Translations under genes and position numbers: made by a program
In this document: piece after piece, positions 19,187 through 26,229 of the stretch
Numbering within the stretch: the first letter of the stretch is position 1
How the letters are laid out: the number at the start of each line of letters is the position of its first letter
Assembly (NCBI GenBank): GCA_030603805.1
Contig: JAUVXD010000002.1
Coordinates: 1-64,000, forward strand
Origin: Acholeplasmataceae bacterium
Lineage (GTDB): Bacteria > Bacillota_I > Bacilli_A > Acholeplasmatales > Acholeplasmataceae
DNA length: 64,000 bases
Direction: 5' to 3'
Notes under the pieces: model-generated
Told to the model about the DNA's origin: nothing
Database searches by the model: none
What the model saw: the letters and a program-made list of their open reading frames with translations, nothing else

Positions 19187-19215
19187 ATTATACATCAAGA
19201 AAATCAGGAATGAAA
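19187..19215 (-). promoter_or_regulatory. Promoter of the sugar operon
   Basis: The -10 box TATAAT lies at 19187-19192 on the minus strand. Seventeen bases away, TTTCAT (19210-19215) is a weak -35. The predicted start is near 19180, about 25 bases before the ATG at 19155. The weak -35 fits a promoter that is controlled by the nearby operators. Confidence 0.6.
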
Positions 19216-19224
19216 GCGTTTTTT
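19211..19224. promoter_or_regulatory. cre-like box over the -35
   Basis: TGAAAGCGTTTTTT matches 12 of 14 positions of the Gram-positive catabolite responsive element TGWAANCGNTNWCA as I know it. It overlaps the -35 of the sugar operon, where a bound CcpA-type protein would repress. No ccpA gene is in this window, so the regulator is inferred. Confidence 0.45.
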
Positions 19225-19231
19225 GAAAAAA

Positions 19232-19247
19232 AGTTAATCGGTTAACT
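19232..19247. promoter_or_regulatory. LacI-type operator 1
   Basis: The near-palindrome AGTTAATCGGTTAACT has a central CG and a single asymmetric position. This is the typical form of a LacI/GalR operator. It lies upstream of the sugar operon promoter and shares its 12-bp core with operator 2. Confidence 0.6.
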
Positions 19248-19297
19248 AAAAAATGTTTCTTTCCTTAAATATTTTGATTTTTTTAATATTTTCATGC

Positions 19298-19313
19298 GCT
19301 TAATCGGTTAACA
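19298..19313. promoter_or_regulatory. LacI-type operator 2
   Basis: CTTAATCGGTTAAC repeats the 12-bp core TTAATCGGTTAA of operator 1 exactly, with centres 66 bp apart, about six helical turns. Such spacing would allow looping by a tetramer or cooperative binding. Its left part also forms an inverted repeat with cgattaagc near 19331-19339. Apart from operators, promoter and this repeat, I see nothing else in 19189-19523. Confidence 0.58.
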
Positions 19314-19523
19314 AAACAAAAAAAGCTCGCGATTAAGCCTCGTTTGCTTTTATTACAGATGAAATTGTGAAAAAATACATAGAACCTACACCATGATGAA
19401 CCTTCTGAATCAAAATCATTAAATGTATCAAATTTTAAAGACCAATGATCTTGTATTTATATGAGTTTAGGTCGTTTTTTTGATAAAAAACTTGAGATGT
19501 GTTATATTATTCAATCGTCTAGC

Positions 19524-20075
19524 TTACAGTACAAATTCCAAATGAAAATCTCTAGGGTCGCTATCAAATAATGTTTGATCAATCTCAACAGCATCCTGAC
19601 AACCTAACTTTCTATAAAAGGCAATCGTATCCGCTGAAGACCCTGCACAAATATAGATTTTTGATGCTCCCATTATTATCGCTTGTTTGACTGCTAAATG
19701 AAATAACATTTTTCCGATCCCCAATTTTCTATAGGGTCTCGAAATAAAAAGTTGGTCTAAGAGTAAATATTGATTTGTTTTTCCAAAAAGCTTTGAGTTC
19801 AATGTCAAAAACCCTAAAAGCTTTTGCTTCTGATCAAAAGCTCCTATTGCATACCCAAAATTTGATATCGTTTCTTTAAGTGCCTTTTGATGGTATTTTA
19901 CACCGTTTGGAAATCCTGTTTCATGATAGTCAAGATCAATCATTTTTCTTTCATTATTTATAAGTCTCCATGCATACTTGATATAACATGAGGCATCAAT
20001 CTCTGATATCTTATCTATGTCATCAATCTCGAGTTGCCTATATGTGATTGATAAGGAAATTTCTTCTTTTTTCAT
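19524..20075 (-). CDS. GNAT-family N-acetyltransferase
   Basis: This 183-residue acetyltransferase is the last gene of the TetR-led operon. The acetyl-CoA binding motif A reads YRKLGIGKMLFHLAVKQA (about 118-135), preceded by the beta-4 strand YLLLDQLFI, and motif B is IAFYRKLGCQDA. The N-terminal half holds the acceptor site and is not informative about the substrate. Its start overlaps the stop of the preceding membrane-protein gene (ATGA type, 4 bp), indicating coupled translation. It shares only the GNAT core with the two other acetyltransferases of the same operon. Confidence 0.85.
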   Translation of the reverse strand: MKKEEISLSITYRQLEIDDIDKISEIDASCYIKYAWRLINNERKMIDLDYHETGFPNGVKYHQKALKETISNFGYAIGAFDQKQKLLGFLTLNSKLFGKTNQYLLLDQLFISRPYRKLGIGKMLFHLAVKQAIIMGASKIYICAGSSADTIAFYRKLGCQDAVEIDQTLFDSDPRDFHLEFVL

Positions 20076-20779
20076 ATGATAAAGCCTAATAAAAGCAGTA
20101 CATACACCGGTAAAAATCTCTTACCCCCAAAAATATAGAAAAGTCCTGGAATTAAAGCCCAAATCGTTACACCAAGTGCTCCAGAAGGATGAGATAGAAA
20201 ATGAATCATCCCCCAGGTCAACATTAAACCAATACTACCAAATGGAATCACCTTATTCTTAAAAAGTTGTTCACCCATCTTTTGAAACATAACAATCATC
20301 AAAAAGACGAGCAACATTTCAAAAGCATAATATAATACTTGAAATAAGGTAACAATGAATGCTTGATGACCATACATGTTTTGAAACCCTCGATATTCTT
20401 TGATGACTTGAAGTGTAAATTCATTTGAAAAAAGTGATGCAATCAACTCATAAAGGATTACAAAAAGGATTGCGATTACTGTATATAATAATGTCTTTTT
20501 TGTTATCTTAAAATCAATTAAACTATCCATTAATACTTTCTTCTTAAGCCAAAACCCTATGAGTAAAATGCCAGAAGTCCATACTAAAATCGTAAGACTC
20601 CAGTGGAAGATTGCTCCATACCAATGAATTGGCCATTGTGCCACTTGATCCAAACTTCTGCCATCTACAATTCTAGAGATGAAAAGCACACCAAATTCCA
20701 AACCTAAAAACCCAAAAGCGATCATACCAAGTAAGAGAAACGTGCTCCATTTTACAGGATTTAATTGTGTTTGATTCAT
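20072..20779 (-). CDS. Multi-pass membrane protein, CPBP-like
   Basis: This 235-residue hydrophobic protein has about six to seven membrane segments. The C-terminal part (WGMIHFLSHPSGALGVTIWALIPGLFYIFGGKRFLPVYVLL) resembles the second His motif region of CPBP (CAAX protease/bacteriocin-processing) membrane proteins. The diagnostic EExxxR motif is not evident, so activity is doubtful and the assignment is tentative. It sits between two acetyltransferase genes in the TetR-led operon and overlaps the next gene by 4 bp. A weak AAGGA lies upstream of the ATG. Confidence 0.7.
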   Translation of the reverse strand: MNQTQLNPVKWSTFLLLGMIAFGFLGLEFGVLFISRIVDGRSLDQVAQWPIHWYGAIFHWSLTILVWTSGILLIGFWLKKKVLMDSLIDFKITKKTLLYTVIAILFVILYELIASLFSNEFTLQVIKEYRGFQNMYGHQAFIVTLFQVLYYAFEMLLVFLMIVMFQKMGEQLFKNKVIPFGSIGLMLTWGMIHFLSHPSGALGVTIWALIPGLFYIFGGKRFLPVYVLLLLGFII

Positions 20780-20805
20780 AAAGTAAACCGTCCTTTTTTA
20801 TTTTC

Positions 20806-21414
20806 TTATTGCTGAGGTTCTCTAATCATCAACCACAATAAAACGTTTTGATCAAATGTCAGAGTCTTTGAAATGACAAAACCAAATTTCTCATAAAACT
20901 TAACGCTTTCTTTAGATTCAGTTTCTAAGTAAATCCATCTTTTATCATGATCTGCTTGATTGATGAGTGCTTGAATTAAGTGCTTTCCATATCCTTGATT
21001 TTGATACTTGATTTGAGTTCCAATCAAAATTAAATGATCATAGGATTTTTTATATGTGATTTCACGTTTGTGCATATCAATGGTTTGAGCAAGTTGTTCT
21101 AACTTCTTAATATCTTCTTTTGTTAAACGTGATGCCATCATCATTGCCCCTGAAAAGATGAGTCTCGGTAATGTCATCTTCCCTTTTTCACAAGGTATCC
21201 ATGCTATTACCCCTTCAAAATCAGATGATGTTGCATAAACCTTTCCATATTTTGATGCATATAAAAGATTCATCATCAAAAATGCATCCATTCTTAAATC
21301 TTTATTTGGACCCAAAAATATATGATTCCATAAAGGATCATAGGTAAATGCATCTCTTAAGGATGCACTTGCTAAACTCAATTCACTTTTTTTAACTTGA
21401 TAGTTTTGATTCAT
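20806..21414 (-). CDS. GNAT-family N-acetyltransferase
   Basis: This 202-residue acetyltransferase has the acetyl-CoA loop YQNQGYGKHLIQALINQA (about 139-156) and the C-terminal ESVKFYEKFGFVISKT. The pattern, with an N-terminal LRDAFTYDPLWNHIF segment, resembles GNAT proteins of the kind often annotated as acting on small molecules. The substrate is unknown. AGAGGTT lies 8 bases before the ATG. It overlaps the preceding acetyltransferase gene by 23 bp, so the two are translated from one mRNA. Confidence 0.85.
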   Translation of the reverse strand: MNQNYQVKKSELSLASASLRDAFTYDPLWNHIFLGPNKDLRMDAFLMMNLLYASKYGKVYATSSDFEGVIAWIPCEKGKMTLPRLIFSGAMMMASRLTKEDIKKLEQLAQTIDMHKREITYKKSYDHLILIGTQIKYQNQGYGKHLIQALINQADHDKRWIYLETESKESVKFYEKFGFVISKTLTFDQNVLLWLMIREPQQ

Positions 21415-21952
21415 GGTTTAACCTCTTTTGATAACTATCAACTTCGAGTTGATAGATGATATGTTCATAAGATTGACCTCTAAAGATTTCATATTTAATA
21501 CCCATTGACAAGAAACCTAATGTTTCAACGAGTTTGATGGACTTTAAGTTATCTTTATAAATCACAGCTTGTATGAATGAAACATCAACAACCTTTTGAA
21601 TTTCACCTAATAAAACATGAAGTGCTTCTGTCATATAGCCAAGTCCATTAAATGCTTCTTTCAAATCATATCCTATTTCTATTGTTTTTTGCTCGATATT
21701 GTAATTGTGATAACCTAGTGTCCCAATCTTTGATCCATCCGGTAGCATCAATATATAACGATGGTTATAATATTTCTTTGTGTTGACGTAAAAATCGATG
21801 ACTGCTTTTGCTTCATCTATATTTACCATAGGTTCAAAATCATATAAATACCGATTAATAAAATCATTTGAAAATTCTTGATATATGAATTCTAAATCAT
21901 TTTCATCAATGGGTTTCAAGATGAGTCTTTCTGTTTTAATTTCCTGGTTCAT
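21392..21952 (-). CDS. RimJ/RimL-type GNAT acetyltransferase
   Basis: This 186-residue protein begins MNQEIKTERLILKPIDENDLE, the classic N-terminus of RimJ/RimL-like GNATs. It continues with GTLGYHNYNIEQKTIEIGYDL and the acetyl-CoA motif NGLGYMTEALHVLL, ending with LKSIKLVETLGF. The chosen ATG at 21952 lies one base after the TGA of the serine hydrolase gene. An in-frame ATG at 22054 would lie inside that gene in another frame and give a non-homologous extension, so it was rejected. The substrate may be a protein N-terminus or a small amine. Confidence 0.85.
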   Translation of the reverse strand: MNQEIKTERLILKPIDENDLEFIYQEFSNDFINRYLYDFEPMVNIDEAKAVIDFYVNTKKYYNHRYILMLPDGSKIGTLGYHNYNIEQKTIEIGYDLKEAFNGLGYMTEALHVLLGEIQKVVDVSFIQAVIYKDNLKSIKLVETLGFLSMGIKYEIFRGQSYEHIIYQLEVDSYQKRLNHESKLSS

Positions 21953-21953
21953 T

Positions 21954-23027
21954 TCAATGCTTTTTCTCTTTTCTATAGAGTTTAATAAACTTAATAATCC
22001 CCATAAGTGCTTTACCATGACCAAATCCACTCGCCTGGTTGATCGTTCCAGCAAAGTAGACTTTGGTGTCTAAATCATAAAAGGCAAACGCTCCTGTTTG
22101 TCCCCAAAACCCTATTAGGTTTTTAATTGGATACTTAAAGGACATGAATCTTGGAATCCAAAGCTTTTCAATACCTAATCCAAAGTAAAATTGTCCAGGG
22201 ATAAATATCATCCGGTAGTTTTGTGTAAGTTGACTTATTTCATCCTTAGGAAAATAAAAGCCAGAAAAAAAGGCTTTAAGAAATATCATCACTTCACTTG
22301 CAGTACTCACAATACCACCTTCTGCACCAATACTCGCCATATAATTGGGGATGTTTAAATTTAGTTTCTTAAAATATAGCGGTGCAATTTCTATCTTTGT
22401 CTCATGAGTGAACACACAGGTTGTTTTTAATTTAAGTGGTTTAAAAAGATAGGTATCAAAGGCTTGATCAATAGTCATCTTTGTCACAATTTCAATAATC
22501 TCGCCTAAGATTTTGAAATTGGTATCTGAATAATTAACTTTCTTAGGTTGTCCTGGTTTAAATAATGGCTTTAGGGTTTTGACTCTATTCATGGCCTTCT
22601 CAAATGTCCACGCCACATCTTTTTTCTCTAGATCACCTACTGCTTTTGAACCTGTAACTTCATAATAAAAGTAATCCCTTAAACCTGTTTGATTACTGAG
22701 TAAATGTCTAATGGTTATCTCTTTCGTGTAATCAACACCTTTATAGATATGAAGATTGTCAACTTCGCCTTTTTTAAAGAATGAAATCATAGAATCATCT
22801 AAAGCTAGTAAACCTTTGTTTTTCAAGATAAGTATCATTGCTGTAACATAAAGTTTGGTTACACTTGCAATAAAATAATGACTATCTTCTTTTAAGTTAC
22901 CTGAAGCTGATAGATAAGAAAAAGTCTTTTCTTCATCTTCAATTTGAATCACTGATCCAAAGACAGAGGTGTGATTGACCATTTGGTCTGTAATCCTTTG
23001 AATTTGATCTTGTTTAATACTTGTCAT
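21954..23027 (-). CDS. Serine hydrolase, beta-lactamase/PBP fold
   Basis: This 357-residue protein belongs to the class C beta-lactamase/esterase-like superfamily. The nucleophile motif SVTK (SxxK) lies at about residues 50-53, and the Tyr motif YSDTN (YxN) at about 165. The C-terminal region HGKALMG may supply the third motif. There is no signal peptide, so it is probably cytoplasmic, which argues for an esterase or peptidase rather than a secreted beta-lactamase. AAGGAGAAC precedes the ATG. Its start overlaps the tetR stop by 4 bp. Confidence 0.85.
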   Translation of the reverse strand: MTSIKQDQIQRITDQMVNHTSVFGSVIQIEDEEKTFSYLSASGNLKEDSHYFIASVTKLYVTAMILILKNKGLLALDDSMISFFKKGEVDNLHIYKGVDYTKEITIRHLLSNQTGLRDYFYYEVTGSKAVGDLEKKDVAWTFEKAMNRVKTLKPLFKPGQPKKVNYSDTNFKILGEIIEIVTKMTIDQAFDTYLFKPLKLKTTCVFTHETKIEIAPLYFKKLNLNIPNYMASIGAEGGIVSTASEVMIFLKAFFSGFYFPKDEISQLTQNYRMIFIPGQFYFGLGIEKLWIPRFMSFKYPIKNLIGFWGQTGAFAFYDLDTKVYFAGTINQASGFGHGKALMGIIKFIKLYRKEKKH

Positions 23028-23599
23028 TTTTTGTTCTCCTTTTTGTATAGTTCTAATTGAGCAAGATCACTGCCAAGCTCAATAAATAAGTCTTCAACAT
23101 CTTTTTGAGTCATAAAATCAGGAAGTTGATGATTGGCAATCATCGTTTGAAATCCGATTTGCAAAGCTTTAACTTTAAAAATAAGCATCTTTCGTTCTTT
23201 TAGTGTCAACTTGGATACGAGAGGATCTGCTTTGAGACCTTCAAGCATCGCTTCTTCAGTTTGTTCATAACTAGCTAAATAGGGATTGGGTAATAAAACA
23301 AGCTCTCTAAAGAAGACAGGATATCTATTTGCAAAGACAAACCCAGCTTTTCCCATGTTTTCATAAAGATTATCTGAAGTTTGTTCTAAAAGAATATCTT
23401 GACTGATTTTAAAAACCTTTTCGACAACTGCATGAATTAAATCATCAATATGATCAAAGTTAAAATAAATCGGTGCAACCGATCCTTTAATCTTTTTAGC
23501 AACAGATCTTGCAGTAATTGCCGAAAATCCATCATTTCTTGCAATTTCAAATGCTGCATCAATGATACTTTCTTTAGAGTACTTTGATTCAAATGGCAT
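23024..23599 (-). CDS. TetR/AcrR-family transcriptional regulator
   Basis: This 191-residue repressor is the first gene of the operon running to 19524. The N-terminal DNA-binding domain reads SKESIIDAAFEIARNDGFSAITARSVAKKIKGSVAPIYFNF (about 7-47), with the helix-turn-helix in SAITARSVAKKIKGSVAPIYFNF. The C-terminal ligand domain is variable. The ATG at 23599 has GGAGGTG 5 bases upstream; the in-frame ATG at 23623 would swallow that ribosome-binding site. A 16-bp inverted repeat between the promoter and the ribosome-binding site suggests autorepression. The ligand is unknown, possibly a toxic small molecule handled by the downstream enzymes. Confidence 0.9.
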   Translation of the reverse strand: MPFESKYSKESIIDAAFEIARNDGFSAITARSVAKKIKGSVAPIYFNFDHIDDLIHAVVEKVFKISQDILLEQTSDNLYENMGKAGFVFANRYPVFFRELVLLPNPYLASYEQTEEAMLEGLKADPLVSKLTLKERKMLIFKVKALQIGFQTMIANHQLPDFMTQKDVEDLFIELGSDLAQLELYKKENKK

Positions 23600-23613
23600 A
23601 AGACACCTCCATG

Positions 23614-23629
23614 TATAACACATGTTATA
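23614..23629. promoter_or_regulatory. Probable TetR operator
   Basis: The perfect inverted repeat TATAACA-CA-TGTTATA has 7-bp arms. It lies immediately downstream of the -10 region and just before the ribosome-binding site of the TetR-type gene, the classic position for autorepression. Confidence 0.6.
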
Positions 23630-23657
23630 TATTATACGATTTAAAAAAGCATGTCAA
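23629..23657 (-). promoter_or_regulatory. Promoter of the TetR-led operon
   Basis: A perfect -35 TTGACA lies at 23652-23657 on the minus strand. The -10 is TAATAT (23629-23634, spacer 17) or the overlapping TATAAT (23631-23636, spacer 15). It is a strong core promoter, consistent with control by a repressor. Confidence 0.7.
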
Positions 23658-23722
23658 TACTTTTTTTATTTTTTATATAAAAACAGAAGTAAAAAAACCT
23701 TTTATGATCAGAGAAGTTGGCA

Positions 23723-23827
23723 TTAAGATGACTTCTTCTTTTTTTTAAATTTAATCCAAAAAAACAAGAAGACAAAAGGAAGGATTGTTACAATGGCAAA
23801 AATAATGATTGCTTCATTGGTACTCAA
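23723..23827 (-). CDS. 34-residue single-span membrane peptide
   Basis: This short gene encodes (M)STNEAIIIFAIVTILP followed by VFLFFWIKFKKKKKSS. It has one hydrophobic span (about residues 5-25) and a Lys-rich, presumably cytoplasmic tail. The start is TTG at 23827 with AGAAGGAG about 9 bases upstream, and a TATAAT box at 23856-23861 lies about 29 bases further on. The ATG just upstream is out of frame and stops at once. No family is recognised. Its features (own -10, ribosome-binding site, amphipathic design) argue for a real small membrane protein, perhaps a regulator or toxin-like peptide. Confidence 0.55.
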   Translation of the reverse strand: MSTNEAIIIFAIVTILPFVFLFFWIKFKKKKKSS

Positions 23828-23921
23828 ATATTCATCACTCCTTCTACACACTTTTATTATACATCTTAATTTTTTAAAGAATATGAAGTTTTATATCGAT
23901 TCTTTATCAAAAGTTGTGTGA

Positions 23922-23935
23922 TGAAAACGTAATCA
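23922..23935. promoter_or_regulatory. cre-like box before the flavoenzyme gene
   Basis: TGAAAACGTAATCA matches 13 of 14 positions of the cre consensus TGWAANCGNTNWCA. It ends 13 bp upstream of the -35, a position where CcpA-type proteins activate rather than repress in Firmicutes. Confidence 0.45.
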
Positions 23936-23948
23936 TAAGTGTGTTTTT

Positions 23949-23977
23949 TTTACGTTTCTTTCATTATCATGTATAAT
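23949..23977 (+). promoter_or_regulatory. Promoter of the flavoenzyme gene
   Basis: TTTACG (23949-23954), a 17-bp spacer and a perfect TATAAT (23972-23977) form a good vegetative promoter. The transcript would start near 23984, giving a leader of about 58 bases. Confidence 0.7.
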
Positions 23978-23990
23978 AGGTCTAATTAAA

Positions 23991-24010
23991 TTGGTTTGAA
24001 TATCAAATTA
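23991..24010. promoter_or_regulatory. FabT-like palindrome in the leader
   Basis: The palindrome TTTGA-ATA-TCAAA (23995-24007) lies just after the transcription start. With flanks it reads GGTTTGAATATCAAATT, close to the streptococcal FabT box as I remember it (AGTTTGATTATCAAATT). FabT is a MarR-type repressor of fatty-acid synthesis genes. No fabT gene is in this window. Confidence 0.45.
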
Positions 24011-24041
24011 TTTATAATATCAGTAAAAAGAGGAGATTTTC

Positions 24042-25490
24042 ATGAATCAATTACCACGGATTATCCAAGGTGGCATGGGTGTTGGTGTTTCCAGTGTCAA
24101 ACTTGCAAGAACTGTTTCTATGCACGGAGAGTTAGGTGTCATATCAGGTACTGCGATTGCACTAACCTTAGCTCGAAAGCTTCAGCAAAAAAATGTGAGT
24201 CAAGAACTCATAGATGCTGTTTTATCATTTCCTTATCCGGATATCTCTAAACGAATTTTAGAGACCTATTATCATGAAGCAATCAATCAAGATGGCAAAG
24301 ACTTATATAAAGCAGTACCGATGCCAAGTCTTGAACAACCAGAACAACTCACTGAACTGATGGTTGTTGCATGTTATGTTGAAGTATATCTTGCTAAAAA
24401 GGGTCATGATGGTGTGATTGGGATGAATTTACTCGAAAAAATTCAACTGCCTACACTCCCTTCACTTTATGGTGCGATGCTTGCAGGTGTTGATTATATC
24501 TTAATGGGTGCAGGTATTCCGATTCGCATTCCTAAAGTTTTAGATCAACTCTCTAAAAATGAAACAGCAACGCTTCCTTTAAAAGTTATTGGGGATACTT
24601 CTGGTGAAGTCACAGAGATGACTTTCTCACCTTCAGCATTTGTTAAAGGGGAACCCTTAATTCCTTTAAAAAGACCTAAGTTTTTAGCGATTGTTTCTTC
24701 TCACACTTTAGCACTCCATCTATCACGTAGTGATTTTGGGTCACCTGATGGTTTTGTTGTTGAACTCCCTGTTGCTGGTGGCCATAACGCAAACCCTAGA
24801 GGGAAAGTCGTTTTAAATGATTTAGGTGAACCGGTTTATGGTCCAAGAGATGAAGTTGATTTTGAAGTGATTAGAAATATTGGTCTACCCTTCTGGTTAG
24901 CCGGTGGTTTTGGAAGTCATGAAGATTATTTAAGGGCACGTGACTTAGGTGCTGCTGGTATTCAAGTGGGTACAGCGTTTGCTTTCAGTGATGAATCCGG
25001 CATGGAAAAGACTTTAAAGGAAAGAATCATTTCTGCCGTCTTAAAGGGATTAGGACGCGTTAAAACAGATCCACTCGCATCTCCAACGGGATTTCCATTT
25101 AAAGTCGTAGAAATCGAAGATACGAATGCATTAGAAGAAACCTATTTAAAAAGAAATAGAATTTGTGATTTAGGATATTTAAGAGAAGCCTATCGAAAAG
25201 AAAACGGAAAATTAGGATATCGATGTCCTTCTGAACCTGTGGAAGATTATGTTAAAAAGGGTGGGGATATCGAAGATACGAAAGGTAGAAAGTGTTTATG
25301 TAATGGACTTGTCTCAACACTTGGTTTTGGTCAAAAAAGACGCAATGGAGATCAAGAACTCCCTATAGTCACAGCAGGGGATGATTTAAAGTTTATTGCA
25401 AGATTCTTAAAACAGGGTGAAAAGATTTATCATGCGATTGATGTCTTAAAAGTCATTTTAGGTTCATCTTTCAAACCCACTCAAACTTAA
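24042..25490 (+). CDS. FMN oxidoreductase, FabK/nitronate monooxygenase type
   Basis: This 482-residue TIM-barrel flavoenzyme has PRIIQGGMGVGVSS at the N-terminus, the barrel opening of the nitronate monooxygenase/FabK/PfaD superfamily. It continues with GGHNANPRGKVVL and the FMN phosphate site WLAGGFGSHEDYLRARDLGAAGIQVGTAFAFS (about 286-317). FabK and simple nitronate monooxygenases are about 320-360 residues; the extra C-terminal ~130 residues hold Cys-containing motifs (GYRCPSEP, GRKCLCNGL), as in PfaD-like proteins. The FabT-like leader palindrome would fit an enoyl-ACP reductase role in lipid synthesis, but this is inference. AGAGGAG precedes the ATG. It stands alone, with a terminator just after. 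Confidence 0.8.
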   Translation: MNQLPRIIQGGMGVGVSSVKLARTVSMHGELGVISGTAIALTLARKLQQKNVSQELIDAVLSFPYPDISKRILETYYHEAINQDGKDLYKAVPMPSLEQPEQLTELMVVACYVEVYLAKKGHDGVIGMNLLEKIQLPTLPSLYGAMLAGVDYILMGAGIPIRIPKVLDQLSKNETATLPLKVIGDTSGEVTEMTFSPSAFVKGEPLIPLKRPKFLAIVSSHTLALHLSRSDFGSPDGFVVELPVAGGHNANPRGKVVLNDLGEPVYGPRDEVDFEVIRNIGLPFWLAGGFGSHEDYLRARDLGAAGIQVGTAFAFSDESGMEKTLKERIISAVLKGLGRVKTDPLASPTGFPFKVVEIEDTNALEETYLKRNRICDLGYLREAYRKENGKLGYRCPSEPVEDYVKKGGDIEDTKGRKCLCNGLVSTLGFGQKRRNGDQELPIVTAGDDLKFIARFLKQGEKIYHAIDVLKVILGSSFKPTQT

Positions 25491-25507
25491 TCAAAAACAA
25501 AAAAATA

Positions 25508-25545
25508 AACCTGGAGATTGGCAACCAATTCCCAGGTTTTCTTAT
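25508..25545 (+). terminator. Intrinsic terminator of the flavoenzyme gene
   Basis: AACCTGG (25508-25514) pairs with CCAGGTT (25532-25538), with an inner ATTGG/CCAAT stem, followed by TTCTT. It lies 18 bp after the stop codon. Confidence 0.75.
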
Positions 25546-25571
25546 GGTTTTTTTAATAATTTTTATGTACT

Positions 25572-26069
25572 TCAATCTCGAACAATACTGGTATCTATAT
25601 TGAAGTATGCGCTGTTATCACTAAGACCTTGACGTTCTTTGACTTTCTTCATGATTCTTGTCGCTACTAGCATACAATTGCTTACAACACCAATCGTCAA
25701 TGATTGATGACTTGTTTGAATGCTAACCTTGCCAAATGAGTAGCTCGCTCTTTTTAATCTATAGGGTCTTGGTATAACTTGAGTTATTTTTAGTAAATCA
25801 TTTTTTTCTATGTGTTTTCTAAAGTTTAAATATAGATGGGTATCATCACATTCAATGATAATTTTAGGTGTTTTGATATCGATAAAAAGAAGATATCCTG
25901 ATGAAATGAATGCAACACTAAAAAGGATGAGATAAACCGTAGAATTATTCGTTTCAAAAAAAGCAAGTAATCCAAAAGCAATGATCACAATAAAGACCAA
26001 TGCTATAGTAGATCCCACGATAAAAATGAGTGTATGGCCAAACGACTTTGTACCTAGTGTTTTTTTCAT
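25572..26069 (-). CDS. Hypothetical two-span membrane protein
   Basis: This 165-residue protein has two N-terminal membrane helices (about 13-35 and 43-62). A soluble C-terminal domain of about 100 residues follows, with alternating hydrophobic beta-strands (KIIIECDDTHLYLNF, KVSIQTSHQSLTIGV), suggestive of a small PH-like fold. I do not recognise a family. GGGGGAA lies 5 bases before the ATG. It is monocistronic between two convergent or co-oriented terminators. Confidence 0.7.
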   Translation of the reverse strand: MKKTLGTKSFGHTLIFIVGSTIALVFIVIIAFGLLAFFETNNSTVYLILFSVAFISSGYLLFIDIKTPKIIIECDDTHLYLNFRKHIEKNDLLKITQVIPRPYRLKRASYSFGKVSIQTSHQSLTIGVVSNCMLVATRIMKKVKERQGLSDNSAYFNIDTSIVRD

Positions 26070-26169
26070 GATTTCCCCCTAATGAACTTTGATTATTTCT
26101 TTTATGTCATATGATGGTTGTTTTAACAATATTACTAACGACTAAAGTAAAGTATTAGAATCATTAAAA

Positions 26170-26210
26170 CAAAAAAGATGCTTAAGCCATTGATTTGCTT
26201 CATAGCATCT
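26170..26210 (-). terminator. Intrinsic terminator after the TldD/E genes
   Basis: AGATGC (26205-26210, minus sense) pairs with GCATCT (26176-26181). On the minus strand this is followed by TTTTTTG. It lies 20 bp beyond the stop of the TldE-type gene. Confidence 0.7.
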
Positions 26211-26229
26211 AATTTTTGAATTGCTTATA

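Noticed and set aside
20072-20779. A firm call of CPBP membrane protease
   Set aside because: The C-terminal His region is suggestive, but the EExxxR motif is not visible, so only a CPBP-like label is given.
21953-22054. Upstream extension of the RimJ-like acetyltransferase
   Set aside because: It lies wholly within the serine hydrolase gene in another frame, and the family N-terminus begins at the ATG at 21952.
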